DNA of 14,924 nt from Dehalococcoidia bacterium (GTDB lineage: Bacteria > Chloroflexota > Dehalococcoidia > GIF9 > UBA5629), in NCBI GenBank assembly GCA_030604795.1, contig JAUVVE010000007.1, positions 1-14,924 of the forward strand. Direction: 5' to 3'. Both the position numbers and the translations under genes were made by a program. The notes below the pieces were generated by a model that was not told where the DNA came from, did not search any database, and saw only the letters and a list, made by a program, of their open reading frames with translations. The number at the start of each line of letters is the position of its first letter. Within the stretch, counting starts at the first letter, position 1. This document shows positions 12,002-14,924 of this stretch, in pieces.

Positions 12002-13447
12002 TTATCTCTGTCCTAGTTCTTTCAGCTCTTGGTCTGTGTGTGCGGTCAGGTCGGGGTTATCCGACAGCTCAAGTACCTTGTTCCAATCGGCAACAGCTAG
12101 ATCGAACTGCTGCACTGATTTGTAGGCAAGGCCGCGATTGTAGTAGGCTAGGGCGTTAGCCGGATTGAGCTCGATCACCTTGGTATGGTCAGCAATGGCC
12201 ATGTCCCACTGTCCAGTCTGTCCATAGACAATTCCGCGATTGTAATAGGCTCTAGCGTACTCAGGGCTGAGCCTAATTGCTTCGCTGTAATCAGCAATGG
12301 CCATGTCCCATTGCTCCTTGTTGATGTAAGAGTACCCTCGGTTGTTATGTGCCATAGCGAAGTCGGGGGCGAGCTCGATGTTCCTGCTCAGGTCGGCGAT
12401 AGCCAGGTCCCATTGCCCGCGCGCATTGTAGAGCGACCCTCGATTGTAGTAGGCGGCTGCCAGATTCGGGTCAAGTCCTATGGCTCTGGTCAGGTCGGCA
12501 ATCGCCAGTTCCAACTGCCCCTTCCAGCCGTAAGAAATACCCCTGTCTTTGTATGCCTCAGCCAGCTTGGGGTCAAGCTCGATAGCCCCATTGAAGTCAG
12601 CTATAGCAAGGTCCCATTGCTCCATTTCGTTGTAGACTGCCCCCCGGTGGTGATAGGCCGCAGGTAGATTTGGGTCGAGCTCGATAGCCTTGCTCAGGTC
12701 CTCGATGGCGGGCTCCCATTCTCCCTTAATGACATAAGCCCAACCCCGGGTATCGAAGGCCTCGGCATGGCTAGGATCAATCTCAATACTCTTGTCCAGG
12801 TCAGCAATCGCTGAGTCCCATTGCTGTTGCGCATTATAAATCGCGCCTCGATTGTAATAGGCCACAGCGAGTTCGGGGTTGAGCTCAATCGCCTTATCTA
12901 GGTCGGCGATGGCCAGGTCCCATTGCTCTCTCACACCGTAAGTGTAGCCGCGATTGTTATATGCCATGGCGTAGTCAGGCTGGAGCTCGATAGCCTTGTT
13001 CAGGTCGGCGATGGCCAGGTCCCACGGTCCCTTGTTGCCATAGGCAACCGCCCGATGGTAATACGCCTGGGCAAGATTGGGGTCGAGTTCGATTGCCTCA
13101 TCCAGGTCAGCGATAGCCAGGTCCCACTCGCCTCTGCTGTTGTAAGCCCAGCCGCGATTCTTGTAGGCCTCAGCTAGCTCAGGGTTAAGCTCGATTGCCT
13201 GGTCCAGGTCAGCAAGAGCCAAGTCCACCTGGCCTTTGTTGTAGTATGCATAGCCCCGGTTGTCATAGGCCTCGGCTAGGTCGGGGTCGGCCTCGACGGC
13301 TTTGCTGTACTCGGCGATAGCCTCATCCCATTGTCCTTGGTCACGATAGGTATTGCCCTGTTCAAGATGCTCCAGCGCTGGATTAGCGCACGCCAACGTC
13401 AGCAGCGCAGCGCACGTGAGCACAATAAGCCCACATCTATTTGTCAC
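12002..13447 (-). CDS. Putative lipoprotein with 13 TPR repeats
   Basis: A 481-residue secreted or surface-anchored protein. Residues 1-20 are a short signal sequence (N-R then a hydrophobic run) ending T-L-A-C, a plausible though not perfect lipobox with C20 as lipidated residue. From residue 25 to 466 there are 13 uninterrupted 34-residue tetratricopeptide repeats, with consensus A-Y-x-N-R-G...G-Q-W-D-x-A-I-A-D-x-x-K-A-I-E-L-x-P. A 15-residue polar tail ends the protein. TPR superhelices bind peptides or partner proteins, and the partner is unknown. The start is GTG at 13447, decided by AAGGAGG six bases upstream. It is alone on its strand, with a promoter at 13552-13580 and a leader of about 100 nt. 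It converges on the alpha/beta hydrolase gene. The 99-nt gap between them shows no clear terminator. Confidence 0.9.
   Translation of the reverse strand: MTNRCGLIVLTCAALLTLACANPALEHLEQGNTYRDQGQWDEAIAEYSKAVEADPDLAEAYDNRGYAYYNKGQVDLALADLDQAIELNPELAEAYKNRGWAYNSRGEWDLAIADLDEAIELDPNLAQAYYHRAVAYGNKGPWDLAIADLNKAIELQPDYAMAYNNRGYTYGVREQWDLAIADLDKAIELNPELAVAYYNRGAIYNAQQQWDSAIADLDKSIEIDPSHAEAFDTRGWAYVIKGEWEPAIEDLSKAIELDPNLPAAYHHRGAVYNEMEQWDLAIADFNGAIELDPKLAEAYKDRGISYGWKGQLELAIADLTRAIGLDPNLAAAYYNRGSLYNARGQWDLAIADLSRNIELAPDFAMAHNNRGYSYINKEQWDMAIADYSEAIRLSPEYARAYYNRGIVYGQTGQWDMAIADHTKVIELNPANALAYYNRGLAYKSVQQFDLAVADWNKVLELSDNPDLTAHTDQELKELGQR
12050..13375 (-). repeat. Thirteen tandem 102-bp coding repeats (TPR units)
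   Basis: The repeats encode residues 25-466 with no spacer. Units 3-6 (12764-13171) and units 9-12 (12152-12559) resemble each other in matching order, which suggests that a six-unit block was once duplicated. Confidence 0.85.
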
Positions 13448-13551
13448 ACCTATCCTCCTTGGTAAAGGTTTGAAGTGGTTTTGGCCTCAAGCAGACGCGA
13501 AGTGGTCTCATGCTTTGCTGGCGGACAGCCTCGGGAGTGTTCTCAGCCACA

Positions 13552-13580
13552 AGTATAGCACCTTGGTTGACTGGTCTCCA
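13552..13580 (-). promoter_or_regulatory. Probable promoter of the TPR lipoprotein gene
   Basis: On the minus strand, TGGAGA (13580-13575, 4/6) is followed after 17 nt by TATACT (13557-13552, 5/6). It would give a leader of about 100 nt before the GTG at 13447. Confidence 0.45.
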
Positions 13581-13726
13581 AATCTACTGCTGTCTCCGGC
13601 TGCGTGCGGCGTTCCGATGTGATGCCCTAAGCAGGGCTCGTTTTGATGCACTGTACTTTCAACGATGCGGTTTTCCTGCCTCGGCTGGGGCCCAAGCGCC
13701 TATGCTGGTGAAAACCTGATGGGGTC

Positions 13727-13735
13727 TGCTATAAT
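13727..13735 (+). promoter_or_regulatory. Extended -10 promoter of the DUF47-PiT operon
   Basis: TGCTATAAT: a perfect TATAAT (13730-13735) with the TGN extension. The -35 side has only TGGTGA (13706-13711, 18-nt spacer), as is common for extended -10 promoters. Transcripts would begin near 13742, about 190 nt before the DUF47 start. Confidence 0.6.
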
Positions 13736-13741
13736 ACGCCT

Positions 13742-13931
13742 TGGGTGGTGGCTGCTCGAAAGGGACAAGCCAGGGGAGTTGTCCGGTGGGGTCATTCTGT
13801 TGCCGGTTATCGGGTTGAGTAGGCATGACCGATAAGCCAAGTGGAACGAGGCCTGCGATAGATAGACTGATTGTTCTGGGGCTCCCTGTTCTTACCGGAG
13901 CAAGCTCAGCTGCGCAATGTGGAGGTGCATC
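13742..13931 (+). other. Long leader of the DUF47-PiT operon with two hairpins and a small ORF
   Basis: This covers the second half of the 484-nt gap between the TPR gene and DUF47; the first half holds only the two promoters. Hairpin 1 pairs 13763-13768 with 13779-13784 (6 bp). Hairpin 2 pairs 13805-13813 with 13829-13838 (9 bp with one bulged G). A 41-codon ORF starts at the ATG at 13825, in the loop of hairpin 2, has a GAGTAGG-like site before it, and stops at 13950, 19 nt into DUF47. Its product has a hydrophobic run (L-I-V-L-G-L-P-V-L). I recognise no known riboswitch or PHO box. Whether the ORF is translated is unknown. Confidence 0.35.
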
Positions 13932-14561
13932 TTGGCCAGATTCCGAATAATCCCCCGGGAGACGAAGTTTTACGACCTATTTGAAAAGAGCGCTGGCAAC
14001 TTGGTCGTGGCTGCAGGCAAACTGGTTGACCTCTTCGAAAACTATGAAGATGTTGAGGCGAAGGTAAAGCGTCTCAAGAAGTTGGAACACGAGGGCGATA
14101 CCATAACTCACGAGATAATCCAGAGCTTGCATCGGACTTTTGTGACGCCCATTGATAGGGAAGATATCGCTCGTCTGGCCAATGCTATGGATGATGTGAT
14201 GGATTTCATCGAGGCTGCTGCCAGGACAGCCTTCCTCTATCGCGTTTCCCAGCCCACGGAAAGGGCTCGAGAGCTAGCCGCAATCATACTCAAAGTAACC
14301 TATAGGCTGAATGAGGTAATGCCGCTTCTACGTCGCCGTGACCAATTCAAGCAACTTCTGGAGCAGTGTGTAGAGATCAACAGGCTGGAGAACGAGGCTG
14401 ATGACGTGCATCACGCTGCCCTGGCTGAGTTGTTCGATAATACGAGGGATGTGCGTGAGATCATCAAGTGGCGCGAAGTCTATGAGCAGATGGAGAGCGC
14501 TACTGACCGAGGCGAGGATGTGGCCAATGTCCTGGAAGCTGTAGTATTGAAGCATGCCTGA
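13932..14561 (+). CDS. DUF47 family PhoU-like protein
   Basis: DUF47 proteins are helical, PhoU-like partners encoded beside PiT phosphate transporters and thought to modulate them. The product (209 residues from the chosen start) begins A-R-F-R-I-I-P-R-E-T-K-F-Y-D-L-F, a standard opening. It continues with the metal-binding-like E-H-E-G-D-T-I-T-H-E-I helix, T-P-I-D-R-E-D-I, D-D-V-M-D-F-I-E and the second-bundle helix I-N-R-L-E-N-E-A-D-D-V-H-H. I choose TTG at 13932 because GGAGGT (13921-13926) lies 6 nt upstream and the family alignment begins there. An ATG at 13917 would add five residues but has no ribosome binding site and would put the Shine-Dalgarno inside the gene. Its stop overlaps the transporter start by 8 nt, so the two are coupled. 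Confidence 0.92.
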   Translation: MARFRIIPRETKFYDLFEKSAGNLVVAAGKLVDLFENYEDVEAKVKRLKKLEHEGDTITHEIIQSLHRTFVTPIDREDIARLANAMDDVMDFIEAAARTAFLYRVSQPTERARELAAIILKVTYRLNEVMPLLRRRDQFKQLLEQCVEINRLENEADDVHHAALAELFDNTRDVREIIKWREVYEQMESATDRGEDVANVLEAVVLKHA

Positions 14562-14924
14562 ACCCTTGGCTCTGTTAGGCCTGGTAATTGTAGTAGCCAT
14601 CGGCTTCGGCGTGGCAAATGGTTTCAACGATGCGGCCAACGCAATTGCCACGGTAATTGGGACTCGTACTCTCTCCCCCCGGGCTGCCATTATCATGGCA
14701 GCCTTCTGCAATTTCGCCGGCGCCGCTACGGGCACTGCAGTAGCCGCAACAATTGGCAAGGGGATTATTACCTCAGAGGCCTTGACTCTGACCACGATCA
14801 TCGCCGGGGCTGGAGCAATTGTCATCTGGGCAGTTGGAGCCACGCGCTAAGGCATGCCCATAAGCTTGACCCACGGGTTGGTGGCTGGATTAGTGGGGGC
14901 TGGGCTGGCCATCTCCGGTAGCGC
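14554..14924 (+). pseudogene. PiT-family inorganic phosphate transporter, interrupted by an in-frame stop (3' end outside window)
   Basis: PiT transporters are membrane symporters that take up inorganic phosphate with protons or sodium. From the ATG at 14554 the frame encodes 98 residues. The signature G-x-x-N-G-F-N-D-A-A-N-A-I-A-T-V-I-G-T lies in the first helices, and hydrophobic spans are near 5-22, 43-68 and 76-95. Codon 99 (14848-14850) is TAA. The same frame then continues open to the edge and encodes G-M-P-I-S-L-T-H-G-L-V-A-G-L-V-G-A-G, the conserved PiT motif usually written G-x-P-x-S-T-T-H. The stop sits in the position of a single variable residue before that motif, so one base change explains it. 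There is no frameshift. Options are a real nonsense mutation, a sequencing error, or readthrough. The gene overlaps DUF47. Confidence 0.8.

Noticed and set aside
12185..13177. Plus-strand open frames opposite the TPR gene (12185-12667, 12923-13177)
   Set aside because: They are antisense shadows of the 102-bp TPR units; their internal periodicity comes from the repeats, and they lack a ribosome binding site.
12050..13375. Regularly spaced repeats as a possible CRISPR array
   Set aside because: The period is 102 bp without unique spacers, and every unit translates to a TPR motif in one open frame.
13353..13719. Plus-strand open frames (13353-13622, 13510-13719) upstream of DUF47
   Set aside because: They overlap the TPR gene start and its promoter, lack ribosome binding sites, and have no recognisable motif or domain.

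Overview
The window is a bacterial chromosome segment of moderate GC content. Gene content is mostly housekeeping: histidine biosynthesis, ribosomal proteins, CoA synthesis, a DUF1385 membrane protein and a complete AmmeMemoRadiSam set. The gene families, the GTG/TTG starts and the hairpin repeats between genes fit Chloroflexota, perhaps Dehalococcoidia. That placement is an inference and no marker here fixes it.

Left part (1-5680). hisA (5' end cut off) and hisI read rightward. Facing them on the minus strand are rplU-rpmA-rpmE (ribosomal proteins L21, L27, L31) followed by a DUF1385 membrane protein, then coaE and an acyl-CoA dehydrogenase. The gaps here hold at least three families of short palindromic repeats, none of which I found in the right part.

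Middle part (5683-11902). A rightward gene train starts from a good promoter. It contains amrS (radical SAM), amrB (MEMO) and amrA (AMMECR1), then an RHH antitoxin/RelE-ParE toxin pair with its own promoter, then a divergent tubulin/FtsZ-superfamily GTPase, rarA (AAA+ ATPase) and an alpha/beta hydrolase. A 19-nt imperfect direct repeat brackets the toxin-antitoxin pair. Its second copy still spells the last codons and stop of amrA, so the pair looks inserted between amrA and the tubulin-like gene, which would once have been adjacent.

Right part (12002-14924). A leftward lipoprotein-like gene carries 13 TPR repeats. Then comes a rightward DUF47 (PhoU-like) gene and a PiT-family phosphate transporter gene, preceded by an extended -10 promoter and a leader of about 190 nt with hairpins. 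The transporter frame is broken by an in-frame TAA at 14848-14850 but continues with conserved PiT sequence to the window edge.

The most noteworthy items are the interrupted transporter, the bracketed toxin-antitoxin module, the divergent tubulin homologue and its linkage to the uncharacterised AmmeMemoRadiSam genes, and an acyl-CoA dehydrogenase with Asp in place of the catalytic Glu.
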